This document shows positions 1 through 11,175 of a stretch of DNA of 64,000 nucleotides, one piece after another. Under the pieces are notes generated by a model that saw only the letters and a list, made by a program, of their open reading frames with translations, was not told the DNA's origin and did not search any database. A program made the position numbers and the translations under genes. Each line of letters starts with the position of its first letter. Positions within the stretch are counted from its first letter, which is position 1. This DNA comes from Gordius sp. MW1 (lineage: Eukaryota > Nematomorpha > Gordioida > Gordea > Gordiidae), in contig OZ038533.1 of the NCBI GenBank assembly GCA_964036665.1, positions 6,656,413 to 6,720,412 of the forward strand. The letters run 5' to 3'.

Positions 1-547
1 CGATCCCTTAAGCATAAAATGAGCGGATATTACATTATGTCACCCCAAATTACAAAAATCAATTACAGCGCATTTAAGCCTGCTATAAATTAAAAGGTTG
101 TCAACCAAAGGGGATGTGCTATCGACTTTTGTTTTTAATAAGTACCTCTCGTAATTAATAACGGCATGGATGGAAAAACATTATCAAATCGTTTAGCGTA
201 ATTGGTGAAACTACGGTTTGCTAATTAAATTGAATTTATTACCCTCATAAAGTGATGGGCTGGGCATATTCAGATGCCCGTTAAAAAAATGAAATCTGGG
301 CCATGAGGGCTCTATTTATCGATTTTCGAATAGGAGGCCCCCCCCTAATTTGCTTTAATGCACGAATTACCGGGGTTCGGGGAGAAAGGTGAAATATTTG
401 TAAGAGATGGGAAAGATGGGTAGGCCTTAACAACACAACAATTAATGAGCAGGAGAAATCTTCCAATCATAATTATTTTGACGCTCATCCTATCGAGGAA
501 ATAATTTTTTTTGACCAAGCCCCGAATTAGCTCGCGATCCTACTAGT
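1..547. other. No gene seen
   Basis: AT-rich sequence with many stops in all frames. Short open frames here show no family motif and no splice-supported continuation. I see nothing else in it. Confidence 0.5.
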
Positions 548-741
548 AGCGTTGTAAAAACGGCTGGGTTTTGTTTAGTCGACTAAACAAACATAAGCAA
601 ACCAGTAGTTTTTTGGTCTCTTTATGTTAAGTCGACGTCCACTAAGAAAAACATACCGAAAAAACATGATGTCTGTTTAGGTTTAATCGACTAAAATCAA
701 AGGTCGACCCAACAAGACCCAGCCCAGCTGTTTTAGGAATA
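548..741. mobile_element. Fold-back MITE, family B
   Basis: Begins GTTGTAAAAACGGCTGGG and ends with a diverged inverted copy (CCCAGCTGTTTTA). Inside are inverted GTCGACTAAAC-type blocks (SalI-like GTCGAC). At least eight relatives occur in this window, near 21.4, 22.2, 24.6, 25.05, 28.1, 34.1 and 54.5 kb. It has no coding capacity and is presumably a non-autonomous DNA transposon mobilised in trans. The superfamily is not certain. Confidence 0.65.
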
Positions 742-1837
742 CTACTACCTACGTTATACGAATGGAGTCGGAGCTGTTTAAAAATGTGAATATCATAAGT
801 TATTATTGTAAAACTGAGAAGCTGGGCTAGAGTTGGCTTGCCCGAAACTGAAGATCATGTCGAGCTCGAGGCGAGAACGTAAGGAGGACTAATTAAAAGT
901 CTCGTCTCAATTTTAATGTTTGTTATTCCCTTATTATTTGCGTGGTTTCTAGCCGTTTTTGTAATTATAGGTAAACAATTTTAGGCTTTCAGTAGTTCAA
1001 TCACATTTGATAAATTAAAAGACATCAGCTCAAAGCTTTAATAGCATCGATAATACCTGGTGAAAACATCAACGCATATCAACGAAATTTTGAATAGAAT
1101 TAGAATATATTTTTGTATTTATAGATATACATTAATTAAAATGGGTTGTTATGAAATATAGATCAGTTGTTGAAAAATTTGGATAAAATTAATAATTTAG
1201 TAGATGCTTCTGATAGCACTTTAAACGTTACAGAACCAAATTAAAGGTTATTTAAGCAACATAACAGCGCTAGGTGACAACATCCGAGCACATGGGAAAC
1301 AATAAATAATATGTATGCAATTAGTCGATACAACTCTCGTGACGTGGCCAGGCTTACAAAAATGTAGCTAATTAATATCAAAATCCAAAGGTATAATTCG
1401 ATCCGAGTTGATCAAAATTAGTTTTGTAAAATGAGTTAAGCCATTTAAACCGAAGATATATCATGATTAAAAGCCTATTCAAAAATAATTTAAACAAGAT
1501 TTAATTAAAAATAGGGGGACTATCGAAAATCAAATTTTAGCAAGATGTTAATTCATCCAAGAGTAATCTTTGAAGCAATTCTCAAACAAATTTAAATTGA
1601 AGTTAACTTTATTTTTTTGCGTGTAATAGGAAAGAATTATATATGCATTTCAAAAGACGTCGTCATAGCATGCAATTCATATATATATATTATTATTCGA
1701 AACAAAGTGGAAAACAACGCTTTTCTCAAGATTTTATCCATTTTGGGCCAATAAATGTTATGTAATGACTCAAAGGTCAATAAATTGGCGCCTTCGACTA
1801 ATTTTACTATTTGTTATACTTTTAAAGACGTATTAAT
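742..1837. other. Intergenic or intronic, no gene seen
   Basis: AT-rich sequence without extended frames or recognisable motifs. It may be a distal intron of the PDE11-like gene, whose first exon lies at 7.9-8.4 kb on the minus strand and whose later exons would lie to the left, but no such exon was found here. Confidence 0.4.
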
Positions 1838-2533
1838 AGCACCCGGTCAAAGTAGCAGAAAAATAGCAGCCAAATTGGTCAATACCATGGGATTGTCCCG
1901 AACCCGAACCGGGTAAAACCCGATGTTTACAGAACCCGAACCCAAACCCGAACCCAAACCCGAATCCATTTTTAAAAATACCCTTAAAACCCGAACCCAA
2001 ACCCGATGAATACAAATAAGGGTTCGGGTTTTTAATTCAAAATATATTGTGAATTGAATATCTCAGTTTTCTCTATCATGACAATGTAACGAAAACCATA
2101 CGATTGTAATTTCAATGTTTTTTATGTTTCCGGCATTTTTCGTTCATTAATCGATACTAATTATCTTAAGAATTATTTGTAAGTATTATATATATGATTG
2201 ATATAATATGATTTCTTGAACCCGAACCTGTACCAGAACCCGAAATCAATTCCTTAAACCCGAACACGAACCCGATTTCAAACTTTATGCCAAACGCGAA
2301 CACGAACCCGATTTTATTTTGGGCGGGTTCAAACCCCTGGTCAGAACTGATCAAGATTGGTCAGGACTTAACATATTCAGGAGGGTTAGGGTTTTTGGTT
2401 GGCGTTTTAGGTTAGGGTTAGGGTTATTTGCACATAAAATTCCCTCCCCATTTGAGATTTAATTCTAATATTAATAATCTAAAAAAATATTTTTCTGCTA
2501 CTTTTTCATCATTCTGCTACTTTGACCCCGATT
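1838..2533. mobile_element. TIR element with GGGTTCGGG satellite core
   Basis: The ends form an inverted repeat around GGTCAAAGTAGCAGAA (left near 1845-1860, right near 2510-2527). The whole is bracketed by a direct CGTATTAAT repeat (1829-1837 and 2534-2542), which looks like a 9 bp target duplication. The core is a decayed minisatellite of CCCGAACCCAAA-type units (about 1887-2010 and 2218-2335), followed near 2379-2425 by a few TTAGGG-like units. Short open frames here are just translated satellite. The class is unresolved: hAT-like and Mutator-like elements both make 8-9 bp duplications. Confidence 0.55.
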
Positions 2534-2542
2534 CGTATTAAT

Positions 2543-5500
2543 TTATCGACTCAAGGTAATTTTTAAATAATGCTAACATATAATATCAATGTTTTGGTAA
2601 ATGTTTTACGGTTAATTTTGATTGTCATTCCAAAAAATGATCAAATTTACTACCGCGATCAAATGACTTTTTTCCAATTTTTGATTGATAATTTCTAGTT
2701 TGCAACGTTATTGTTCGCCATATATATACAAGTCTTTTCACGTATTATAAAATTAATTTTTGCGAAAAAGTTGTATTTTGCCCTGTATACCACGAGGGAT
2801 TATTTCACCTTCATTAGTTCTTCCTTATTTTTTACCCAGGTTAATTTACTCTCAACTTGTTTGTATATTTAATCCCTTATGTCATCCAATAATATCAAAT
2901 ACAAAATAAATATTAACGACAAAGATTGTTTATAAAGTTGACCAAGAAATTTCTGAAACTGACTTATATAAACTTTTCTGCTAGCATTAAAGATAAAACA
3001 ATTCTTTTCCGATATCTTAAATTTACCAGGTTAAAGACTAAAGTTTTTTGAAAAAAGGAGGAAAAGAACCTTTCAGGTAAAATTTTTACATTTATTGAAG
3101 CTTAGACCTAATATTAAAAGAATAACAGCTAAGCAACATTTAATATAAACAAATCAATTCATCCTTCTCAAAATAGCTATTATGGAAAGAATAAATAAGT
3201 GGAAATTAGGCACGAAATAATGTTGTAATTTGTAAGTAATTTCATAAAAAATGCACATTATTCAAGTTTTAATTAAAATTTCCGTTTTTTATATAATTGA
3301 TCATTTGATCATTTATGCTAAGAATAGGTATACGGCGAAATAAGGCTTCAATAGTAATCTGTAGGACAGCTGCGCGTGGACAAAACCACCATTAATTTGT
3401 TAAAGAAAGGCCGATCAGTAGACGCGTCGGGATAGGAAAGGCCAGATTTATGTCTTGCGGACAAATAATTTGCAGCGGCTTTGGGTTTTAGCTGGGTTGT
3501 GCAATTACTGTGCTAAATTATGCAATTAGCACCCAAGCCTGCCATAAAAACCAAATTATGATGTTTCCCATTTTATTAAAAAATAGTTACGGCCTGCTAA
3601 TATCCCTTAAATTTCAATCATTTAGCCTTGTATTATTCGTAAGATGAGGCTTAATAGGCTAGCTCATATCTACAAGTTTTACGGTCTCTAGATTGTTATA
3701 AATTTAAAAACAAACCCACTGTCACATAATGACAGAAAGTGGGAATTTAAACTAAAGCAGCCCTAACCCTACCGCTCTAGGTCTTTTTACATTTCTTTTG
3801 TTTATCGCTTTTTTTAAATCCGTTTCTATGTTTTAAACAAAGTTTTGTGGAAGCTTTTAGATTAGTTATGTGAATTCTATTTAAATTAAATTTGTAAAAT
3901 AATTTAACGAAAGTGAACAAAATAGACAGCGTTGACAGAACAGGGGGGGGGGCGATTTTTATGTAAATATATCTTTTATATAAATGGCAAATAATTAATC
4001 AGTAAATATTTAAAAAACAGTGCAAGCTAGATTTCGATTAACCTAATGATAAAACTTAAGTTTGCCCCCAAAATCTAGGGACGCTTTTTGATGCTAGTTC
4101 CTTCATATATTGAACCTAGAGCTATGCTCGCTCGGCAATTAGTATAATGGGGTTGCCAAATAATGCGCGTAGTGTTTAAAACAACTAAAATGGGTAAGGT
4201 GGAATTAAGAAGATTCATAAAAACTAAGCTCAAGTATAGAATATCATCCATCGATCAAGCGGTAAACACGTCTAAACTATGAAAATTTTAGTAAAAAACA
4301 AAATTCAATTTCTGCTGTAAACATCCAAACAATCTAAAATGGTATACATGGGAGGATAGGTCTAAATTACGTAAGAACTGCATCGCATAGGTTCAAATAG
4401 TATGTTTATAGGGGGGGCTCAGATGATAATTCTTTGAAATGAAAACGTTCGTGTTCTCTCAAAGGTGCATGAACAGGGTTTGAATGACGTCTCCATAAGA
4501 CATGAGACGTCTTAGTTTACAGCCAGGTGAATTCAATTACGTCAATACATCTACTCCACCATCACCACCGAGGGAGAACAAAATAGTCCAAATTGTTACC
4601 TTTCAACGGTCAATCGCGAGTTCGAGAGAGCAAACGCTGCTAATTGTTAAGTGATATTAGATTGGTTTTACCAACTTCTTCATTACTATACTACCGAGCA
4701 ATCATTTATATTAAGTTCATGACGGTAAACCTAGCTAATTTGATTCAGCCATGATAACCCCTAAAAACTAACACGAGGTTTGTATCTCAAATGTTCCCAT
4801 CCCGAATGTGTTGTATACCTTGAAGGCTTATCGAATTAATATCGTAAATATACAAAAGATGAACGTCAGAGGTCAAATTTGTTTATCCCAAACCCTTCTA
4901 AGTATTCGCCCGGTCATTCCCAAATCATTAGAGCTGCGACGGCCCGAAATGATCATTATATATTGTAAAATTTTACAACCGGTTTTTGGAGAAGAACTAG
5001 GATTAACAAAATTACATATATAAAATCAAACAAAAAGGTGATAATATTGCAACAAAATAATACATTGTATAAAAAATATGACAAAGGCCAAATTGCCCGA
5101 ATCCTGATATAGTACCCGCCCGAGCCTGCCCGAAAAAATTTAACAAATGGGCTGGAACAAGCCCAGTTTTCTGGTCTCTGATGACCATTATTAAAAACAC
5201 CCCAAAATTTAAGTTATGTAAATAAGAGAGAAGTAAACATATGTTTTGGGTTCTTAACTAAGCTTCCGTTAAGTCTATTTGGGGGCTCTGCCATTCCTCT
5301 AACTGTACTACTGAATTTTGGCTTCAAAATAAGACCCTTGCATTGAGTTGATCTAATTATAACTTAATCAAAAACCAAAAAGTGTTGAAATTAAAAAGAT
5401 TTATAATTTATATATCAAATGAAAAGGTGGAGCCCGTAACTGAAAATGAGTTAAGCGGCGCCTTGTACGTGCAATGTTATGGATAGATATAATAATATTT

Positions 5501-6959
5501 AACATATAATTCAAACTTTAAACAAACTCATGGGTACTTACAGCTATTTCACTAAATTTTCATCGAAATATTTCAAAAGAATCAAGCCAGTAAATTAAGT
5601 AAAAAATTTTTGTCATATGGTGGTGTGTTTGTGTACTTCAAATCGACAGCCTAGTGCGAAGAGTTAATTATTGTTTGTGAGCAATCGAGATTTGACGGCG
5701 ACACGCTGATAGATCGTCCAAAATTAATTGAAACCTCTTTGATATGTGTAACTCGCTATTAAAGTTTACAACCATTATATATGACTCTCGGACATTTCAA
5801 AAAGTAAACCACTTAAAATCTCATAAAATGAATTCGTGATCGTGACTAAAAGGGGAATATAAATGACTTCCTATTTGACGAAATTCCTATAAAGTAGTGA
5901 GTTTGAGAGTTGTTAAATTGCTACTTTCTTCAAACTACAGACTCGAGCACGCACACTGAGTTGCTCAATATGCGCGTTAGCACAATATGTGCTCGCTGTT
6001 CGGTGCACTAGGCAGAACACTAGCATATAAAAATGCTCGAGGGCCGAGCAGAAACCCGAGCAGATGGTGGCTGGAGTCGAAGAAAGTCAGCAATTTAACA
6101 ACTCTAGTGAATTTTTATAACCTCACTAACCCAACCCACGTTTGTGACCGAAACCAAATTATACCAACATCGCCCCACTAAATTAAATGGTAATGGCTAG
6201 CGAGCCACAAAATAGAACACGAAAACTAAACTAGGCTTTTGGTTCAAATTCAAGCCTTTTCAAATCCTCGATAACATAATAAATTTCAAAGTACGAAATT
6301 ATGAAACCGTATAAACTGGAAAATCATTTAAATCATTTTCTGACAATGATTTTGCAATTCACAATTTTCGAAAAACCAATTTTTTTTCGCACTTCAATAG
6401 GTAATATTTTAAGTTTTAGGAGGCAAGTGCCCATTACCTTAGTCGAATAAACTTAAACAAACCCTAGATTTTTGGGTATGTTTTTCTTAGTACGTCGACT
6501 TAACATAAAGAGACCAAAAAACAAACCCGGCCAAACAGACCCTTTCAATTCCAATACCATTCAAACTCCGCAGCCCATTTTTCAAAATTATCCGGCTGCA
6601 ATTTTGGGCTACGCAATTGCATCCTTCCAGTTTATCGTATCGAAAGCCCTTATCCTGCCCCTGACCTTTATTATTATCAATTAAAATTAATGATTGATTT
6701 TTCAGAATAGCGCTCCTCTCCCCCCCCCCTCCTCCTATCTATCTATGACGACACAAACAAAGGGCTCTTCTCCGTTTTAAAGGGGGCGGAGGAGAGAAGG
6801 GGGAAAAAGGTAATTAATTAGTGGAAAAATCGGTGACTGCCAAAAAGGAATCAATAATACCTATGGATAAATACAATAACAGGCACATACGCTGCAATGT
6901 TAAGAGATGTTCTGCGCGTATTACAAAGGTCGGCTCCAAAAATTACATATGGGCAGGGG
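2543..6959. other. Long gene-less stretch
   Basis: AT-rich with short poly-G runs (for example near 3942), a weak fragment of MITE family B near 6445-6540, and a C-rich/G-rich pair near 6715-6810 that could fold. No exon with motif support was found on either strand. It may be intron of the PDE11-like gene or intergenic. Confidence 0.4.
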
Positions 6960-7125
6960 CATGGGCGTAGCTAAGGGGGGGGGGCAGGGAGGGGCGACTG
7001 CCCCCTCTAAATCCAAATATTTCTGGAAATTTATTAAAATTATGGCTGAAGTTTCAAAAAATGATCATTTTGCCCCTCCCTAAATCATTTGCTCCCCTCT
7101 AAATCCAATGCTAACTACGCCCATG
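6960..7125. mobile_element. G-rich MITE, family A, copy 1
   Basis: About 166 bp bounded by inverted CATGGGCGTAG / CTACGCCCATG. Internally one half is poly-G rich and the other poly-C rich, with AAATCATTTNGCCCC and AAATCCAA-type motifs. Other copies lie at 26250, 29888, 31409, 33534, 53122, 55742 and 56577. It has no coding capacity. Confidence 0.75.
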
Positions 7126-7855
7126 GGCCGGGGGCTCTACAAAAGTCAAGAGCTTTAGAACTAATTAAAACTGTAGAGGATGAGATAATTTAAGGTAGGT
7201 TGTAAGGAGTTAAATTTTCTTTCTACATTAAGGAAAATTGCTATTGTTAATCTCTCTAATAATCTATAAATGAATTACTTACTACACATTTAAACGAAAT
7301 GGGATTTATTGAGGTCCTTATATATAGTAGGCAAATTTAAATTGATGTAAATATTGATAAAAGCTCTAGCAAAGTAATAATTCTCATCAAGTTGAATAGT
7401 AAAAAAATTGTTTAATATAAGCCCACAAGACATTAAAATATTTTTTTTAAAAAAAATTGTATTAACTCTGAACAATATAAAATCATTATTCTATGTATGT
7501 ATATCAATTTTTTCGTATTGACTTAGTAACTTAGAACTTGAAACAGACAACTCAAAATGTTTAATGGCTCAAATGCTTAAGGGTTAAATTAAATAATGAA
7601 CATAATGAAATCGGTGTTAATCTGCAATTCTTTAATGAATCTAAATCATAAAATTTTTTTATCTTAAATAAAGCCTAAACAAAATAAAATTTAATAACAC
7701 AATTTAATTCCCTTTTCTCAAAAAAAAAATTTTTCAGCCTATTAATAATCAAAGCAATGATAAAACAGCATGCTTTGAGTATTTTTGGTGGCATTATCAA
7801 AAAGATTTGTAAATATTAGTTAAGATATGCTTAATAAGTCTGATAATTTAATTAC
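7126..7855. other. Probable first intron of the PDE11-like gene
   Basis: AT-rich DNA immediately downstream (minus strand) of a clear GTAATT donor at 7855. The next expected exon, completing GAF-A, was not found here or further left, so the intron may run past the window edge. Confidence 0.4.
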
Positions 7856-8368
7856 CTCATAAGCATTTTTGATATTTATGGCCTCTTTAGTTCCTGCAAC
7901 ATGGCCTGCTATGCCAACTCCCCATGGAATTACAATAGCATTTTCATTTGAATGTAAGGACTCTTTAAGTGTAGAATTAATTGTAACATCATATAAATGG
8001 GAAACAAGTATTGGTGCTTCTTTAGTTCCTTTGGTCAAAAAAAGACTGCCTCTATCTGAATTGGTTAATAAACTAACATTTCTCAGGATTTTGTGGCAAA
8101 GTATGTTAATATCTAATTCATTTGAGGTGTCTTTGATCAATTCCATCAATAAATCTGCTTCGTTTAAGGCTTGAATTTTTGTTTCATCCATTAAAGGCAG
8201 TGGGGATGAATATCTTTTATGTTTTTCATTCAAACTAGTGTTACTCATTTCAAGAAATGATCCACTCGATAAATTTTTAACTAGCTCTTGAAATTTTGTT
8301 TCCTGTGAAGGCACACATTTGGGATTTGATATATTAGATGAAATAAATGATAGCTTCTTCATTACCAA
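7856..8368 (-). CDS. PDE11: PDE11-like cyclic nucleotide phosphodiesterase, first coding exon (GAF-A part)
   Basis: PDE11 hydrolyses cAMP and cGMP, and its N-terminal GAF domains bind cyclic nucleotide. This exon starts at ATG 8368. An N-terminal Ser/Asn-rich segment of about 60 residues leads into a GAF-A domain: LLMELIKDTSNELDI, then CHKIL, LLTNSDRGSLFL and PWGVGIAGHVAGTKE, ending INIKNAYE. As I recall them, insect and vertebrate PDE11 share the LLMEL, DRCSLFL and PWG.GI.G.V core here. The frame stops at a GAG|GTAATT donor (7855/7854), so the rest of GAF-A, GAF-B and the catalytic HD domain are not in this piece. No later exon was found to the left. A PDE5/PDE6 relative is less likely but not excluded. 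Confidence 0.75.
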
Positions 8369-10001
8369 GAGTACGATTTTGAATTTAATTCCAATTCATC
8401 ATTTAAGTATATAAACGAATCCATAATTAAATATAAGATTTCAAATTTTCATGACAAAATGCGAAATGTTAATGGAATACAATGGCAAAACAATACTAAA
8501 TACCTACTTATCCGAAAAGAATCCCAAATAATTTATTAGTCACTCACAAAGCGATTAAAATTTTTGGGTAGTAATAAACTAAACCCGATAAGCTAAGAAA
8601 ATTTCAATAGTGTTTTAAAAAAGCTGTGTGGTTATTTAGTTAATACTTTTAAAAAAATCAAATTTTTTGTCTATGATATTTTATCGATTAATTGATCTTA
8701 GATGCTTTTATTTTTGATAAAAGAGTACAATATTTAAGTTTATTGTGATTTTAGATGGTGGAGACTTTATTGCAAAAAATTTAATAAAATTTGGGACTTG
8801 ATTTAAAATTATCTGTTTTCAATATAAAATTCTGCTTTATTAATTATTTATTTTTTAGTATTTATGATAATAAGATTCTAAGGTTAAGACTAATAGGTAA
8901 CCCTAGTGACTTAATCATAATCGCCACAACTTGGTTAAAGATTGATGTTAATATAAAATTGCATATAATATATTGTTTTTTGTATATAATAGATCTAATA
9001 AATTCCAATTGTCCAATTTTAGAAGTTTAATTGGACATAATAATATTTCAAATATTGACGCATCAATTAATTAATTTATTTAAGCGACTGAATCCGCGAA
9101 ATATACGCGCGCGAAGGTTATTACTTTTCTTGTTTTATTAACGTTACATTTTCTTCCTTTATTTAATTTCTACTACGGCAAAGAAAAATAATAATTATTG
9201 ATCAACGAGTGATAGCGAGGTAATATATAATAATCTATCTGTGATGGTAATAAAATAACGATCTATTTATATCATAGCGATATTAACAATCTATTTATAT
9301 TATAGAGATATTAACAATCTATTTTTATCATAGAGATATTAACAATTTATTTTTATCATAGAGATATTAACAATCATGACTCATCAGTCATCCTAACTAC
9401 GCGCAAAGTAAATTTGATCGTATGTGTGGGGGGTGAATGATTATAATTTGTGGATGACAACGGGAGGAGTACAAGGGGTAATAATAAAAAAAACGTTAAA
9501 TAAATTATGAATAAGAGAAAGGGTGGAACACCACAATATCATTAGTTAAAACCATAAATAAATAAATTTTGTGCCCCCCCAGATCAGAATTGAAGGAAAT
9601 GGAGTTGTAGATCACTCAGGGATTAGTGATGCGAAAAATCTGAGAAAATCTTGAATTCAACCGAGATGAGAAGAGATGAGATTTTGAAAAATTAAATCGA
9701 GATAGAGACCAGATTTTGTAAGGAGACCTTGTTTTTAAATTTTTTATTCATCAAAATTTTAATATAGTCATTTTAGTTTTATATTTTGTGAACTACATTT
9801 AGAATGTTATCTGTAAATTAATATAATTTAAATACCTTTGATATCGAGTAAATCACACCCAGATAGCCAAAAAAATATCAAATTTTGATAATCTTAGCTT
9901 GTTAAATAAAATATGAGTAGTCGTTAGGGTATGTAAATAATTTTTTTAATATATTTATATCTTATAGATACAAACTAAAAATAAGTGTATCTTTATTAAA
10001 T
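8369..10001. other. Upstream of PDE11-like exon; 28 bp tandem repeat
   Basis: Presumed 5' region of the PDE11-like gene. No TATA box or initiator could be assigned with confidence in such AT-rich DNA. A 28 bp unit (TATTAACAATCTATTTWTATCATAGAGA type) repeats about four to five times at 9255-9376. No other gene seen. Confidence 0.45.
9255..9376. repeat. 28 bp tandem repeat
   Basis: ATCTATTT recurs at 9261, 9289 and 9317, and as ATTTATTT at 9345, an exact 28 bp period with point differences. It lies about 0.9 kb upstream of the PDE11-like start codon. Confidence 0.75.
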
Positions 10002-11175
10002 ACTAGCTGACCCGGCAATCGTTGTTTTGCTAAAAATACATTTTTCTTTAATATAATAAAATTCGAGAAAACTTCAGCCTTGTATGTATGACGTCATTAT
10101 TGTATATGATGCTATAAATGAAACTGGCCGGGAAATGTCCGATATTTTTAAAACTAAAAGGTACTTTAGGAATCTGAAAAAGCTATTTTACCCCTGGCCG
10201 CGCAGGGCATCTACGGCTAAATTTTCGCGCGAATCGGGCCGGTAGTTTCAGAGTTTAGCCCTTTTTTAAAACGAAATGTCCGATATTTTTAAAACGAAAA
10301 GATATTTTAGAAATCTGAAAGATCGACCACGTGATAATAATGGCAAAAATTGCATAATTTAAATTTTATTTATTTAAATTAATTTTGACCGTATACTGTA
10401 ACATTTTTTTTTATTATACTTTTAAATATCTAATTCGAGAAAACTTCAGCCTTGAATGTATGACGTCATTATTGTATATGCTGCTATAAATGAAACTGGC
10501 CGGGAAATGTCCGCTATTTTTAAAACGAAAAGGTATTTTAGGAATCTGAAAAGGCTATTTTACCCCTGGCCTCCCTGGGCATCTACGGCTAAATTTTCGC
10601 ACGAATCGGGCCGGTAGTTTCAGAATTTAACCCTTTTTTAAAACTAAAAACCCATATTTTTAAAACTAAAGGGAATTTTAGGACTCTGAAAACCTATTTT
10701 ACCACTGGCCCCCCTGGGAACCTACGGGTAAAGTTTCGCGCGATTCGGGCCGGTAGTTTCAGAATTTAGCCCTTACTACATACATATTATACATATATTC
10801 ATACACACATACATACATAAACTACTTTTAATTGCTATGCAATTTATGGGCTCGTTTTTGGTTGTCCGTCCGTTGTCCTCCCTATCTATTTGCATTGGGT
10901 ATATTAGGTTATCGCTTTTTAATTGCTATGCATGAGAAAGAGGTGCCCCACCCCTCATCTCTATCTCATGCATAAGAGGTGCCCCACCCCTCATCTCTCT
11001 CTCCCTCGGTGTGTTATATATAAGATTTGTTAAATTATCTATTATATAATAAACATAAATAAAAGTTGTTTACTTTTAATTGCTATGCAATTTAACTAGT
11101 TATATAATAAACATAAATAAAAGTTGTTTACTTTTAATTGCTATGCAATTTAATTAGTTTTTGTTATATAATAAA

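Noticed and set aside
1833..2354. Two short Gly/Phe-rich open frames
   Set aside because: They are translated CCCGAACCCAAA satellite inside a TIR element.
2379..2425. Chromosome-end telomere
   Set aside because: Only a few TTAGGG-like units, internal, with genes and repeats on both sides.
9255..9376. Regularly spaced repeats suggestive of a CRISPR array
   Set aside because: Units are contiguous with no unique spacers, and the genome is eukaryotic.
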